A program made the position numbers and the translations under genes. A stretch of DNA of 49,372 nucleotides, from the NCBI GenBank assembly GCA_002350845.1, contig DEFL01000035.1, positions 1-49,372 on the forward strand, read 5' to 3'. Below the pieces are notes generated by a model, which saw only the letters and a program-made list of their open reading frames with translations, was not told the origin of the DNA and did no database searches. The DNA comes from Christensenella sp. UBA2853. GTDB lineage: Bacteria > Bacillota > Clostridia > Christensenellales > Aristaeellaceae. Below, in pieces: positions 22,454-32,100 of the stretch (position 1 is the first letter of the stretch; every line of letters starts with the position of its first letter).

Positions 22454-23878
22454 TCAGCGGGTAATGATGTCTACGGGGATATTGAAGATTTTGGCCACCT
22501 TGAGAATGGTGTCAATATGTCTGCCGACACCGGCTGCCATGTGGTGGGTCGGGCCTGCTTCGCTCCAGCGGTTGCAGAAATCCCGCGCGCCGCAGGTGAA
22601 GCGCATGCGCATGTTGGTGTCGCCGAACATGAAGATCGGACCTTCCTCGTTCACGCCCTCCGCCACGACAAACTTGAAGTGGCCGTCCCGGTCCTGGGTG
22701 ATGCCCAGGAAGGTGATCGGTTCATTGACGGGAGGATAGAACTGGGTCAGATAACCGCCGCCCGTCTTTCCATGGAAGACGGGAACGATCTTCATGGTCG
22801 GTTTGTGTGCCTGGGAGATATCGGCATCGCCCGAGCCGCTGTGTCCGATAATGCAGATATCCTCATTGAAGTCAATGGAATACATTTCGGAGAGCTGGCC
22901 GGTTCCGCAGATGGTCTTCATGATGCTCATTGCCATGGCCACCTTGATGTCGCCTTCCACAGCGCAGGCCGTTCCCTGCTTGATGAGCATGGAGAAGGCA
23001 GGAATCAGCATGCTGTCGAGCTTGCCGGCAATGCCCTGAGCATAGCCGTCATAGTGGGAAGCGACCAGAGCGAGCTGCTCATCTTTGACCCACTGCTCAA
23101 AGGCCACGACATACCTGGCCATGTCCCATACCTTTTCGATGGTGCCGCCGCCTTCAATCTCGAAGGTGTCCAGGATGTCCTGGGCCTTGGCACGGATCGC
23201 GTCCTCATCGGTGATGTTGTCGGCAATCGCCCACATCTTTTCCCAGTCAAACTGCTTGGTATAGAGGAACATGCGGTGATACAGGTTGGTTTCGTCGATA
23301 TACAGGTCCATCATGCCGGGATACGGACGGCCGATCTGGGCAATGTTCGTATCACGGAAGCGGCGGCGCACCTGAGCCGCGCGGCACCAGTCCTCAATCT
23401 CAGCCTGTACTTCGGGGTCTCCGCCCTCAACGACGCCGGTGATCACGGCATGGCGCTTGCCGGCACGCTCAAGGTCGGCCACCATCTCGCCCACAGCACC
23501 GCAGGCATAGAGTTCACCCAGCCAGGTCGGCGTATCCGTGGTGGCATACTCGGGGGCGCGCTTTTTCTGCACATTGACCAGCACGACCGGGACATCCAGG
23601 TCACGGACGGCAGGAAGCATATTATAAGAGGTTGCATACGTCAGAAGCTGAAGAATGACCAGGTCCACGTCTGCAGCGCGGAACTTGTCGCCGGCCGCCA
23701 TGGCCAGTTCTTTGGTGGTCACAATCCCGCCGTCGATCAGTTCGACAGAATCCGGAATCCTCGTCTTGAAATCCGCATACTGGCTCTCAAACTCGGGAAC
23801 CAGGGATGGGAACTGGGGCAGATAAGCGCCAAGTGCAATGGCAAATACACCGACCCTTGCTTTTGTGTTGACTAACAT
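22454..23878 (-). CDS. L-arabinose/L-fucose isomerase family protein, probable rhamnose isomerase role
   Basis: This 474-residue sugar isomerase belongs to the arabinose/fucose isomerase-like fold. Its N-terminal Rossmann-type domains read GVFAIALGAYLPQFPSLV and VILQLLTYATSYNMLPAV. The C-terminal active-site region carries GHSGSGDADISQAH and a late THHMAAGVG. It is not of the classical RhaA (xylose-isomerase-like barrel) type. Its place between rhaB and rhaD suggests that it converts L-rhamnose to L-rhamnulose, but that role is inferred from context; other 6-deoxy-sugars or arabinose are possible. It lies 14 bases after rhaB. Confidence 0.82.
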   Translation of the reverse strand: MLVNTKARVGVFAIALGAYLPQFPSLVPEFESQYADFKTRIPDSVELIDGGIVTTKELAMAAGDKFRAADVDLVILQLLTYATSYNMLPAVRDLDVPVVLVNVQKKRAPEYATTDTPTWLGELYACGAVGEMVADLERAGKRHAVITGVVEGGDPEVQAEIEDWCRAAQVRRRFRDTNIAQIGRPYPGMMDLYIDETNLYHRMFLYTKQFDWEKMWAIADNITDEDAIRAKAQDILDTFEIEGGGTIEKVWDMARYVVAFEQWVKDEQLALVASHYDGYAQGIAGKLDSMLIPAFSMLIKQGTACAVEGDIKVAMAMSIMKTICGTGQLSEMYSIDFNEDICIIGHSGSGDADISQAHKPTMKIVPVFHGKTGGGYLTQFYPPVNEPITFLGITQDRDGHFKFVVAEGVNEEGPIFMFGDTNMRMRFTCGARDFCNRWSEAGPTHHMAAGVGRHIDTILKVAKIFNIPVDIITR

Positions 23879-23892
23879 GATACAACCTCCTC

Positions 23893-25167
23893 TTACTCTA
23901 CAGCCTTCAGCTGAATTTTCAGATTGCCAAGCGCTGTCGCTTCAATGGGCAGCGCAACGACCTGCTTGCCTGTTGCCTTTTCCGTGAGCTCATTGAGGAA
24001 GGCATTCTTTGCGCCGCCGCCCACAATGTACAGCTTCCGGTAAGTTTTTCCGGTATTGTGTTCCAGCTCTTCAATGGATTTCCCGTAGCACGCAGCCAGG
24101 GAGCAGTAGGCGCACCGGAAATAGTCGCCCACCTCCATATGCTCCGCATGCAGCTCGGCATCAAAGGCTTCCTTCATGCTCTTGGGCGCCATGAAGACCT
24201 GGCTGTTGGCATCCACCATGCCGGTGAAGGTGCTCTTCTGCGCAGCTTCCACAATCTCACCGAACGGTTTTCCGGGGCACAGTTCATCGCGCAGACGGTT
24301 GACCAGCCACATGCCCATGATGTTTTTCAGGTAGCGCGTGTAGCCGACACCGCCCTCATTGCTCCAGTTGGACTGTTCACTGTTATCGTCCGTGATGGGC
24401 TTGGGGATCTTCACACCCAGGAGCGACCAGGTTCCGGATGAGATGTACAGTGCATCCTCATCCATGGGAATGCCTTCGACGGCGCTTCCCGTGTCATGCG
24501 TGGCACAGAGCACAACCTTCATGCCCTCGTACTCCCCGATCACTTTTCCGGGCTGGCTGAGCGCCGGGAAGAGATGTCCGGGAAGCCCCAGTGCATCAAT
24601 GATTTCCCGGTCATATTCGCCTGTCACGGCACTGACGAGACCGCCGGTCGTCGCATTGGTATATTCATGTGCTTTGGCCCCGCAGAGCTTATACATCAGA
24701 TAGCAGGGCATCATCAGAAAGTCTGTGACGCCTTCCAGCCTGCCGGCCGCCTGATCAGCGCAGAGCTGATATACGGTGTTGAACGGCTGGAACTGAATGC
24801 CGGTATGCCGGTAAAGCTCGGCGAAACTGACTTTCTCGTGGACTTTCGGAATCACAGCCTCTGTCCGGCTGTCGCGGTAGGCATAGCACGGAAGGACTTC
24901 CTGATCGCCCTTCATCAGCACATAATCAACGCCCCAGGTGTCAATCGAGAGGCTCTCAATGGAGCCGTATGCTTTGCGTGCTTCCTCAATACCCTGGCGG
25001 ACATGTCCGACAAGCGCGTCCAGGTCCCATGTCAGGTGGCCGTCCTGTTCTGTGACACCATTGGGAAAACGATAGACTTCCCGTGTCTGCAGCTGGCCGT
25101 TTTCCTGCCATCCAACAATATGCCTTCCGGAAGAGGCACCGATATCTACAGCAAGACAATAGCGCAT
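23893..25167 (-). CDS. rhaB: rhamnulokinase
   Basis: This 424-residue FGGY-family kinase phosphorylates L-rhamnulose at C1. The N-terminal ATP-binding motif is YCLAVDIGASSGRHIVGW. The RhaB-like stretch LSIDTWGVDYVLMKGDQEVLPCYAYRD and the C-terminal IVGGGAKNAFLNELTEKATGK are clear. The ATG at 25167 was chosen because the fold begins there and GGAAAGG lies upstream; an in-frame start 19 codons earlier adds an unrelated tail. It is the first gene of the rha operon behind a near-consensus promoter. Confidence 0.95.
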   Translation of the reverse strand: MRYCLAVDIGASSGRHIVGWQENGQLQTREVYRFPNGVTEQDGHLTWDLDALVGHVRQGIEEARKAYGSIESLSIDTWGVDYVLMKGDQEVLPCYAYRDSRTEAVIPKVHEKVSFAELYRHTGIQFQPFNTVYQLCADQAAGRLEGVTDFLMMPCYLMYKLCGAKAHEYTNATTGGLVSAVTGEYDREIIDALGLPGHLFPALSQPGKVIGEYEGMKVVLCATHDTGSAVEGIPMDEDALYISSGTWSLLGVKIPKPITDDNSEQSNWSNEGGVGYTRYLKNIMGMWLVNRLRDELCPGKPFGEIVEAAQKSTFTGMVDANSQVFMAPKSMKEAFDAELHAEHMEVGDYFRCAYCSLAACYGKSIEELEHNTGKTYRKLYIVGGGAKNAFLNELTEKATGKQVVALPIEATALGNLKIQLKAVE

Positions 25168-25218
25168 CGATGATCTGCCTTTCCTGTGCAGAGTACAGCA
25201 GCCCTGCACATTCTGTGA

Positions 25219-25258
25219 ATTCATATGAAAGTATAAACGATGAAATCACCAGTGTCAA
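25219..25258 (-). promoter_or_regulatory. promoter and putative operator of the rha operon
   Basis: The minus strand gives -35 TTGACA (25253-25258), 17 bases, and -10 TATACT (25230-25235). Directly downstream, over the expected start of transcription, lies the palindrome TTCATATGAA (25220-25229). The 10-mer ATTCATATGA (25219-25228) recurs upstream of the GH2 gene. Confidence 0.85.
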
Positions 25259-25309
25259 ACCAACTTTTCTTCTTTTGGGGACTGAAGTGACCAAAAACGA
25301 CCACAAAAG

Positions 25310-25339
25310 CGGCAGCCAGGTTTCCACACCTGACTGCCG
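25310..25339. terminator. bidirectional terminator after the GNAT-ManA gene
   Basis: CGGCAG/CTGCCG plus CAGG/CCTG form a 10-bp stem with one mismatch and an 8-base loop. GTTTTTTATT follows on the plus side and CTTTTGTGG on the minus side. It ends the GH105 operon ahead of the rha promoter. Confidence 0.8.
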
Positions 25340-25354
25340 GAGTTTTTTATTCGG

Positions 25355-26806
25355 TTAGCGTGGCATGGAGAGTGCTGCGCGGCCTTCACCACTGATCGTC
25401 AGGGCCGGTGCGGTCTTCGGGACAAAGAAGGTCTCACCTTTTTTCATCGGGATCTCTGCGCCTTCCCATACCAGGGTCAGATCTGCGTCAAGCGCCGTCA
25501 GGATGCCGAATTCTCCGATTGCGGGGACTCTGACCGTGTCGGTCACATGCATGAGATCCAGCGTGAAATAGGTCTCATCCAGCACCCGCACGCACGGTTC
25601 ATCCGGAGCCGGGATCGGGTTTCGCTGAATGGTCAGGTCGGTCACAGCCAGTGCCTTCTCCAGATGCAGTTCGCGGCGGTTGCCCTTGCTGTCCACGCGG
25701 TCCCAGTCATAGAACCGGTACGTGATATCCGAGGACTGCTGGATTTCATAGAGCATGATGCCTGCGCCAATGGCATGCACACAGCCGGACGGGATCATGC
25801 AGACATCGCCGGGATGGACATCCACGCGCCGGATCAGTTCCTCCACTGCGCTTCCCGCTTCGCAGGCTTTGCGCAGCTGATCGAGTGTAACCCCTTCCCG
25901 GATGCCGTACACCAGCTGACTGCCTTCCGGTGCATCCAGAATCAGCCAGGCTTCTGTTTTGCCAAGTTTCCCGTGCTCGTGCTCATGCGCATAGGCGTCA
26001 TTGGGATGCACCTGCACGGAGAGCTTATCCTTTGCGTCAATCAGCTTGAGCAGCAGCGGGAACGGCTGGTGCTCAAACCGCCCGGCAAAGGGCATGCCGT
26101 ATTTCTCAACCAGCGCGGTCAGCGTCATACCGGTATCATCCGTGCTCTCCAATTCCTTCACACAGCTGCACTCCAGGCTTTCGCCGGTCGGGATATCCTC
26201 AATGGGCTTGTTATAGACCGTCATGAGCTTTTCCCCGCCCCAGGGGGTCAGCGCGCCGCCGCGGAAGGCGGGATGCATGCGCAAAGGCAGCAGCGGACAA
26301 TCCTCAATCAGCCGTTTCTCAAAGAAAATGCATTCCTTGAGCCGGTTATGGGTTTTGGCCTTCCCGGCCTCCCGCATGCCAAGCCTGGCGAAGAGCTTGA
26401 TGGAGATGGAGTTCTCACAGTATGTGTCGCAGCGCATAGCGTCGCAGCCTTTCATGCGCAGGATTTCTTCCACATCCTCGATCGCACGTGTGCCGTACCC
26501 TTCCGTCTGGAGCGTTCTGTGCACGGCCAGGCGATAAAAGCTGCCCGGATGCGTGCCAAACAGCCAGTTGATCTCACGGTAGGCGTCGTCCGCCCCGGTC
26601 GACACGGTCACAGCCATGACCATGCCGGGTTCACCATACAGGCAGTACAGCTCTCCTTTCTCAATGTCTTCGCGAATCAGGTCTCTGTTCGGATAATCTC
26701 CCCAGTGCCACTGATGAAGCCCCTGCTCCTCCATTTCCCTGCTGACCAGTTCGTAAAGTGCACACACCGCATCCAGTTCTTCCGGTCTTGCCTGCCTGAG
26801 AATCAT
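25355..26806 (-). CDS. GNAT acetyltransferase fused to mannose-6-phosphate isomerase
   Basis: This single 483-residue frame joins two enzymes. Residues 1-167 form a GNAT N-acetyltransferase with the acetyl-CoA loop QTEGYGTRA. Residues about 170-483 form a type I phosphomannose isomerase with zinc ligands in QVHPND (Q265, H267), KTEAW (E285) and VHAIGAG (H344), plus the jelly-roll C terminus. The ManA part interconverts mannose-6-phosphate and fructose-6-phosphate. The ATG at 26806 follows AGAGGGG. It is the last gene of the GH105 operon. Stand-alone ManA of this type is about 310-320 residues, so nothing is missing; the acetyl acceptor is unknown. Confidence 0.88.
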   Translation of the reverse strand: MILRQARPEELDAVCALYELVSREMEEQGLHQWHWGDYPNRDLIREDIEKGELYCLYGEPGMVMAVTVSTGADDAYREINWLFGTHPGSFYRLAVHRTLQTEGYGTRAIEDVEEILRMKGCDAMRCDTYCENSISIKLFARLGMREAGKAKTHNRLKECIFFEKRLIEDCPLLPLRMHPAFRGGALTPWGGEKLMTVYNKPIEDIPTGESLECSCVKELESTDDTGMTLTALVEKYGMPFAGRFEHQPFPLLLKLIDAKDKLSVQVHPNDAYAHEHEHGKLGKTEAWLILDAPEGSQLVYGIREGVTLDQLRKACEAGSAVEELIRRVDVHPGDVCMIPSGCVHAIGAGIMLYEIQQSSDITYRFYDWDRVDSKGNRRELHLEKALAVTDLTIQRNPIPAPDEPCVRVLDETYFTLDLMHVTDTVRVPAIGEFGILTALDADLTLVWEGAEIPMKKGETFFVPKTAPALTISGEGRAALSMPR

Positions 26807-26887
26807 AATCCCCTCTGTCCTTTCTCTTGTATCTCTGGTTCCCTGGTCTGTATCCCGCATGCAGCGGCTGCTGCCTGCACGGACCTG

Positions 26888-27796
26888 TCATGTCTTCTGT
26901 ACAAGCTGCACCGACTGCCAGATCACGGTCGGGTCCATATGCTTCAGATCGGCCACGCCGGTCCGGACCATCATGGCTTTCAGACCATCGGTCATCTGTT
27001 CGATGACCTGCTGCACGCCTTCTGCGCCTTTCTCACCGAGCGGTCCCATCAGGGGACGCCCGACAGAGACAGCATCAGCGCCCAGCGCGAGTGCCTTATA
27101 GGCATCTGTTCCATCTTCAATACCGCCGTCCACGATCAGGATCAGATCGCTGCCGACTGCTTTTCGGATGCCCGAAAGCAGGGCAACCGGCGGGACAGCC
27201 CATTTCAGAAGGCTGTTGTGGTGTGAGAGAATCAGGCCTTTCACACCCAGGTCCCTGCAGCGGACCGCATCCTGAACGCTCAGCGCACCCTTGACGATAA
27301 ACGGGAGATGCGTGAACTGTACCAGTTCCCGGATCTGCTCAATGCTCTTGAGTTCCATCTGCTGGTCAACCACCACGGAATCCTTATCGTCATCCGTGTT
27401 GACTGCATGTTCGAGGTCCATCCCCACAGCCAGCGCGCCCGCTTTCTCCGCGGCTTCAATGCGCGAAAGAATCGCATCCGTATTCTTGTACGGTTTGATC
27501 ACCTTGATCACACCGTCGCCCATGCTGACAGCGCGCTCCAGTTCAGCGACATCGCCCATGCCGATCTGCGCACATGCGCCGGCCAGAGCCGCTCCGCGGG
27601 CCATCTCCGGTACGCCGTCCGGATGAATCCGGTTCAGATGGCTCAGTGCCCCTGTCATGACGGGTGTCCTGAATCTTTTACCAAACAGGGTGAATTCCGT
27701 CGTCGGATGAACACTGCCGACGATGCGCCCCTCCACATACAGCGAATCCATATAGGATCTCGCAATCTCAATGGAATTGCCTCTGTTTCCTGCCAT
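26888..27796 (-). CDS. FMN-dependent alpha-hydroxy-acid oxidising protein
   Basis: This 302-residue TIM-barrel flavoprotein is of the lactate/glycolate oxidase class. Visible are the FMN-binding strand FRTPVMTGALSHLN, the barrel Lys in LPFIVKGALSVQDAVRC, the catalytic-type SHHNS following GVKGLIL, and the phosphate loops LILIVDGGIEDGTD and ADAVSVGRPLMG. It would oxidise a 2-hydroxy acid, possibly with a non-oxygen acceptor in an anaerobe. Its place between GH105 and ManA suggests a link to sugar-acid breakdown, which is inference. GGGAGGTGA lies 6 bases before the ATG. Confidence 0.85.
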   Translation of the reverse strand: MAGNRGNSIEIARSYMDSLYVEGRIVGSVHPTTEFTLFGKRFRTPVMTGALSHLNRIHPDGVPEMARGAALAGACAQIGMGDVAELERAVSMGDGVIKVIKPYKNTDAILSRIEAAEKAGALAVGMDLEHAVNTDDDKDSVVVDQQMELKSIEQIRELVQFTHLPFIVKGALSVQDAVRCRDLGVKGLILSHHNSLLKWAVPPVALLSGIRKAVGSDLILIVDGGIEDGTDAYKALALGADAVSVGRPLMGPLGEKGAEGVQQVIEQMTDGLKAMMVRTGVADLKHMDPTVIWQSVQLVQKT

Positions 27797-27824
27797 GTGC
27801 GCTCACCTCCCGGCTTTCTTCATC

Positions 27825-28940
27825 TCAGCCGCGGCTTTTCTGCCATCTGTACATTTCTGTACACATGATCAGGAAAGAACCCACAGCATGCAGGTCATTG
27901 ACACTCACAGGACGTGCGATATAGAAAGCATAATCGCCCACACCGGTTCCGATGCAGACATTGCCGATCTGCAGGTCTTCGCCTTCCCAGGTCAGGGAGC
28001 GGATCACGCCCTCATAGCCGCGGATCGCATGCTCAGCATAGTCATCCGGCAGATAGCCCTTGCGCATTGCCTTGCACAGGCCTGCGACATACAGGCTTGA
28101 GCAGGAATTCTCCAGCCAGTTGCCGGGCTCGTTGACTTTATCGACCACCTGATACCATCTTCCGTCCTCGGACTGGAAGCGGCAGAGGTTTTTGAGCAGA
28201 TCGCAGGCCATGCGGATCACTTCATCCCGGTTTTCCAGATCCTCATCAAGGAAATCAAGGTCGTTGAGCAGAGCGACGGGCACCCATCCCATGGCGCGTC
28301 CCCAGCATTCCGGTGCCTTTCCGGTCTCCGGGTCTGCCCAGGGCTCGATACGGTCACGGTCCCATGCATGGCGCAGAAGACCAGTCTTCTCGTCCTTCGT
28401 ATTCTGCTCCATCATCAGCGCTTCGCGAATGACGTCCGCCATCATCTCCCGGTCACCTGTGCGGCTGGCATACTCTGAGCAGAACGGTCCGCCCATATAC
28501 AGTCCGTCCAGCCACATCTGGTTGGTGGAATACGTCTTATGCCACCATCCGCCTTCCGGCGTACGGGGAATGGCACGAACTTCCTCTACAACGCTCGCGA
28601 TGCACTTGTCATAGTATGCATCTCCGGTTTTGTCGCGAATCGGAAACAGCAGAATACCGGGCTGAATATCGTCCAGGTCGGCAAACGAAACTTCCTTGAT
28701 GCTGCCGTCTGCATTGAACACACTGTCAATCCAGTCCTTAGCATATTCAAAATAGCGGTCGTCCCCGCTTTCCTTCCAGGTTTCCATCATGCCGGAGAGG
28801 AAAACGCCCTGGTGATAATGGAAATGCCCCTTCGGCGGAAGATCTGCAGCCCGAAATTTGCGCATCATCGTTTCACATGCTGCCTTGGCATATCCCAGTG
28901 CATCAAGAGAAGTGCTGTTTGTATTGGTGGTCATTCCCAT
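27825..28940 (-). CDS. GH105 unsaturated rhamnogalacturonyl hydrolase
   Basis: This 371-residue alpha/alpha-barrel enzyme removes the unsaturated galacturonyl end left on rhamnogalacturonan oligosaccharides by pectate/RG lyases. Family features are FHYHQGVFLSGMMETW near the start, WLDGLYMGGPF, and CWGRAMGWVPVALLNDLD. No signal peptide is present, so it works in the cytoplasm on imported oligosaccharides. The start at 28940 was chosen because GGATGGG lies 7 bases upstream. It heads an operon with the FMN enzyme and GNAT-ManA. The released rhamnose-bearing sugar fits the neighbouring rha operon. Confidence 0.9.
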   Translation of the reverse strand: MGMTTNTNSTSLDALGYAKAACETMMRKFRAADLPPKGHFHYHQGVFLSGMMETWKESGDDRYFEYAKDWIDSVFNADGSIKEVSFADLDDIQPGILLFPIRDKTGDAYYDKCIASVVEEVRAIPRTPEGGWWHKTYSTNQMWLDGLYMGGPFCSEYASRTGDREMMADVIREALMMEQNTKDEKTGLLRHAWDRDRIEPWADPETGKAPECWGRAMGWVPVALLNDLDFLDEDLENRDEVIRMACDLLKNLCRFQSEDGRWYQVVDKVNEPGNWLENSCSSLYVAGLCKAMRKGYLPDDYAEHAIRGYEGVIRSLTWEGEDLQIGNVCIGTGVGDYAFYIARPVSVNDLHAVGSFLIMCTEMYRWQKSRG

Positions 28941-28974
28941 GGATCGACCCATCCTTTCTGTTGTTTGTATCTGT

Positions 28975-29016
28975 ATTGTAACCTGTTGCCTTTGCAAATG
29001 CAATGATCCGATTGCA
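28975..29016 (-). promoter_or_regulatory. promoter and inverted repeat ahead of GH105
   Basis: The minus strand shows -35 TTGCAT (28998-29003), 17 bases, and -10 TACAAT (28975-28980). A perfect inverted repeat TGCAAT-N6-ATTGCA (28999-29016) overlaps the -35 and could bind a LacI- or GntR-type regulator. Confidence 0.7.
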
Positions 29017-29076
29017 ACAAGGCAGGGTCACGAGATCTGCCCTTTTGGCAGCACAGCAGTGTTTTTCAATGAAAAT

Positions 29077-29118
29077 GCCCGGCCAGGGCATCACCGGAGT
29101 GACAGCCTTTGGCCGGGC
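29077..29118 (-). terminator. probable terminator after the GH3 gene
   Basis: A 9-bp stem, GCCCGGCCA (29077-29085) with TGGCCGGGC (29110-29118), is followed on the minus strand by ATTTTCATT. A second hairpin, CTGCTGAAT/ATTCAGCAG (29122-29146), lies closer to the gene. The loop is long, so strength is uncertain. Confidence 0.55.
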
Positions 29119-29186
29119 TTCCTGCTGAATATCTGTCATTCAGCAGAAGGATTTCCGATCATTTCAGGCACGAGGCTGCCTTTCCA

Positions 29187-32100
29187 TTAAGCAGCTTTCT
29201 TTGCCTTCTTTTTCTTGTTGAAGTAGCGCAGGAAGACAATGGCCAGAAGCGCAAGGATAGCCACGCCGATGCAGACGTCCACAATCAGGAACAGGCGGTC
29301 CATATTGCTCATGCCACCGTTGTCGGTAGAGAGGGTGTAGTATCCGCTGTTGCCGATGGTGTAGAGGATGTTCTTGCTGGACTGTCTCATCGCGAGCGTT
29401 GCGGTGGCACTGTTGTCCGTGAACTGGTTGGAAGCTGCGCTTGCGAAGCCCAGCATCAGGTCGTTGCCGGAACGCACGCAGTGGTCAGAGATCATGTAGC
29501 CATAGGATCCGTCATAGTCTGTCTCAACCATGCCCACGAAGCCCCATTCACCGCGGAGAACGGTATTGAGGAGGTTCGGGTTGGCGCAGCAGGGCAGCGT
29601 GCCGATCCAGTTGAATGCGCTCATGACAGCAAGAGGTGTGCCCTTATAGTTCTTGACCGCAGTCTCGAACGGCTTGAGGTAGATTTCACGGATCGCCTGT
29701 TCGGAAGCGAAGGTCAGAAGGAACGAGCAGCGGTTGCCTTCCTGATCATTCAGAGCAAAGTGCTTGATGTAGGGATAGACGCCCTTGGTGCATGCGCCGT
29801 TGATTTCTGCGCTTGCCATCTTGCCAGCCAGGACGCCGTCTTCAGAGAAGTACTCGAAGTTGCGGCCTGCAAAGGCATTGCGGTGCGTGTTCATGGCAGG
29901 TCCATACCAGCCGAAGTTCTTGGCATCCTGGTATTCCTGACCCATACAGGTGCCCATTTCTTCAATCAGAGCGGTGTTCCAGGTCTGAGCCATCAGGACT
30001 TCAGAAGGATAAGCGGTACCGTAAGCGCCGGTAATGAAGTTGGACAGGCCTGCAGGTCCGTCGCAGTCAGAGGTCGCGACTTTGCCCACGGACTCGACTT
30101 CAACCGTTCTCCAGCCGCCGATGTTGATCATGGTCGCCATGTCGTTGAAGGAGAGCTGATCGAGCAGCTTTTCCCACTGCGGATCATCATAGCTCTTGCC
30201 GGTCAGGTCAGCCAGCTTCAGGCCGTTCTTGGCTTCGAGCGTCGGCATCACGTCATCTGCGTTGTCATACAGCGTGGGATCATAGATGCCCACAGCATTC
30301 TTTTCAACTGCTGCACGGACTTCAGCGCTCATGGTCAGCTGTTCAGCCGACGGAGCAGCCGTTGCTTCTTCATAGTTGGCGAAGCCATCCGCACGGGAGA
30401 GCTGGACGAAATTGCCGCGGGAGTAATCCTGGAAGTGGTTGACCGCAACCTGCTTATCGGTGGAACGGCCTTCCTTGGAATAGTCGATGTCAGCGTCAAC
30501 GGTAAAGGACTCGGAAGCCTTCACAGTGTGGGAGTCGGAGCGGACAGAAACCGTGTATTCGCCGGCTTCGAGGATGTATCCGCCGCCGGCCACCTTGATG
30601 CCGTCGGAATCATAGCTGGCCAGGTCTTCCACCGGGATGGAGAAGGACAGGGTTTCGGAAGCGCCGGCAGCAAGCACGCCGGTCTTGCCGAAGTCAACCA
30701 GATTGACAGAAGCCTTTTCAATGCCGCCGTTGGTATAGGGCGGGGTGAAATACACTTCCACAACATCCTTGCCCGCAACCTTGCCGGTATTGGTCACTTT
30801 GACTTCAAAGGTGACCTTGGTGCCGTCAAAGGCAAAATTCTGCATTTCCTCGGTGAAGGTCGTGTAGCTCAGACCATAACCGAACGGATACTGCACAGCC
30901 TGATCATAATCAATCAGACCTTCTTCAGCAGCGGTCTCGTAGAACTTGTAGCCGACATAGATGCCTTCCACATAGTTCACCTGTGCCAGGTTGCCTTCAT
31001 AGGCACCGTCGTTGGCAGCGATGGTCTTCTTCAGATCATCCACATTGGTATAGGCAAAGTTGCCGAAGTTCTTGAAGGTGGGGGTCGCCGTCAGATCCTT
31101 GACGAAGGTATCCACGGTTCTGCCGGAAGGATTCACTTTACCGGAGATGATGCTGCCCAGAGCGGAAAGGCCGGTGTTGCCTGCGCCGGGAGCATAAATG
31201 ACGGCCTTGATCTGATCATAGCTGTCAACCCAGCCAAGTTCCATGGCATTGTTCGCATTGACAACGACGATGACCTTGTCAAAGGAGGAGCAGACCTTCT
31301 CGACCATCTTTTCTTCCGTCACGGAGAGCTCAAGATAGTGCTCGCCCTGCTCGAAATCATCATAATCGCCATTGTTGGTGTAGGAAGCATTGTAGTAGTT
31401 GAACTTTTCAGGAGCCACAGACACTGCCTGAGCAGGATTGTAGGTTCCATGAATCACCGCATACATATCGTTGGGAAGGTCAGCACCTTCACCGCCGGAG
31501 CGGGAGATCACCACAACAGCCGTATCAGAGAATCCGGTCGCCTGGGTCATCACTGCGTCCGTATACTTGTCCACAGTGGGTTCCGGAAGCGTCCAGTCCT
31601 GAACACCCATGGCAACGCCGGGTCTGTCCGTCCTGTAATCCTTATACAGCTTGGTCAGTTCCTCATTGGTCTTGTATCCGGCATCCTGGAGAGACTTCAG
31701 AACACCGACAGCGGAAGAACCGTCAGAAGAACCGGAACCGGTACCGCCGAAGATGGGGTTCGTGGAAGCCCATCCGAACACGTTCAGAGCCTTGGTGTCG
31801 GATGAAAGCGGCAGAAGCCCGTCATTCTTCAGAAGAACGAGACCTTCTTCGCCGACCTTCTGAATCACATCTTTGCTGGCTTTCACAGTTTCTTCTGTGA
31901 GCTCAGCCTTGGAAGCATTCAGGAAGCCGGAAACATTGGCATACAGCGGGCCGTAGCACATCATGTTCACAAGAAGCGTCACAATGCCAACCCAGGAAAG
32001 AACGGCGGTCCAGCGGACCAGATGCTTCTTGCCCTTCTTGACGTGGCGGGCCAGAACGAGGACCACGACCAGAAGAATCAGCGCAATCACAATGGCCCAT

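Noticed and set aside
25355..26806. GNAT-ManA as two genes split by an internal start
   Set aside because: The frame is continuous and I see no good internal ribosome site at the domain border; a sequencing artefact cannot be excluded from sequence alone.
25547..27226. Long open plus-strand frame across GNAT-ManA and the FMN gene
   Set aside because: It spans two real genes on the other strand, has no ribosome site and shows no domain.
29109..31805. Very long open frame on the plus strand opposite the GH3 gene
   Set aside because: It lies wholly antisense to a clear GH3 enzyme, has no ribosome site, and is His/Gly/Val-rich without any motif; a codon-bias shadow.
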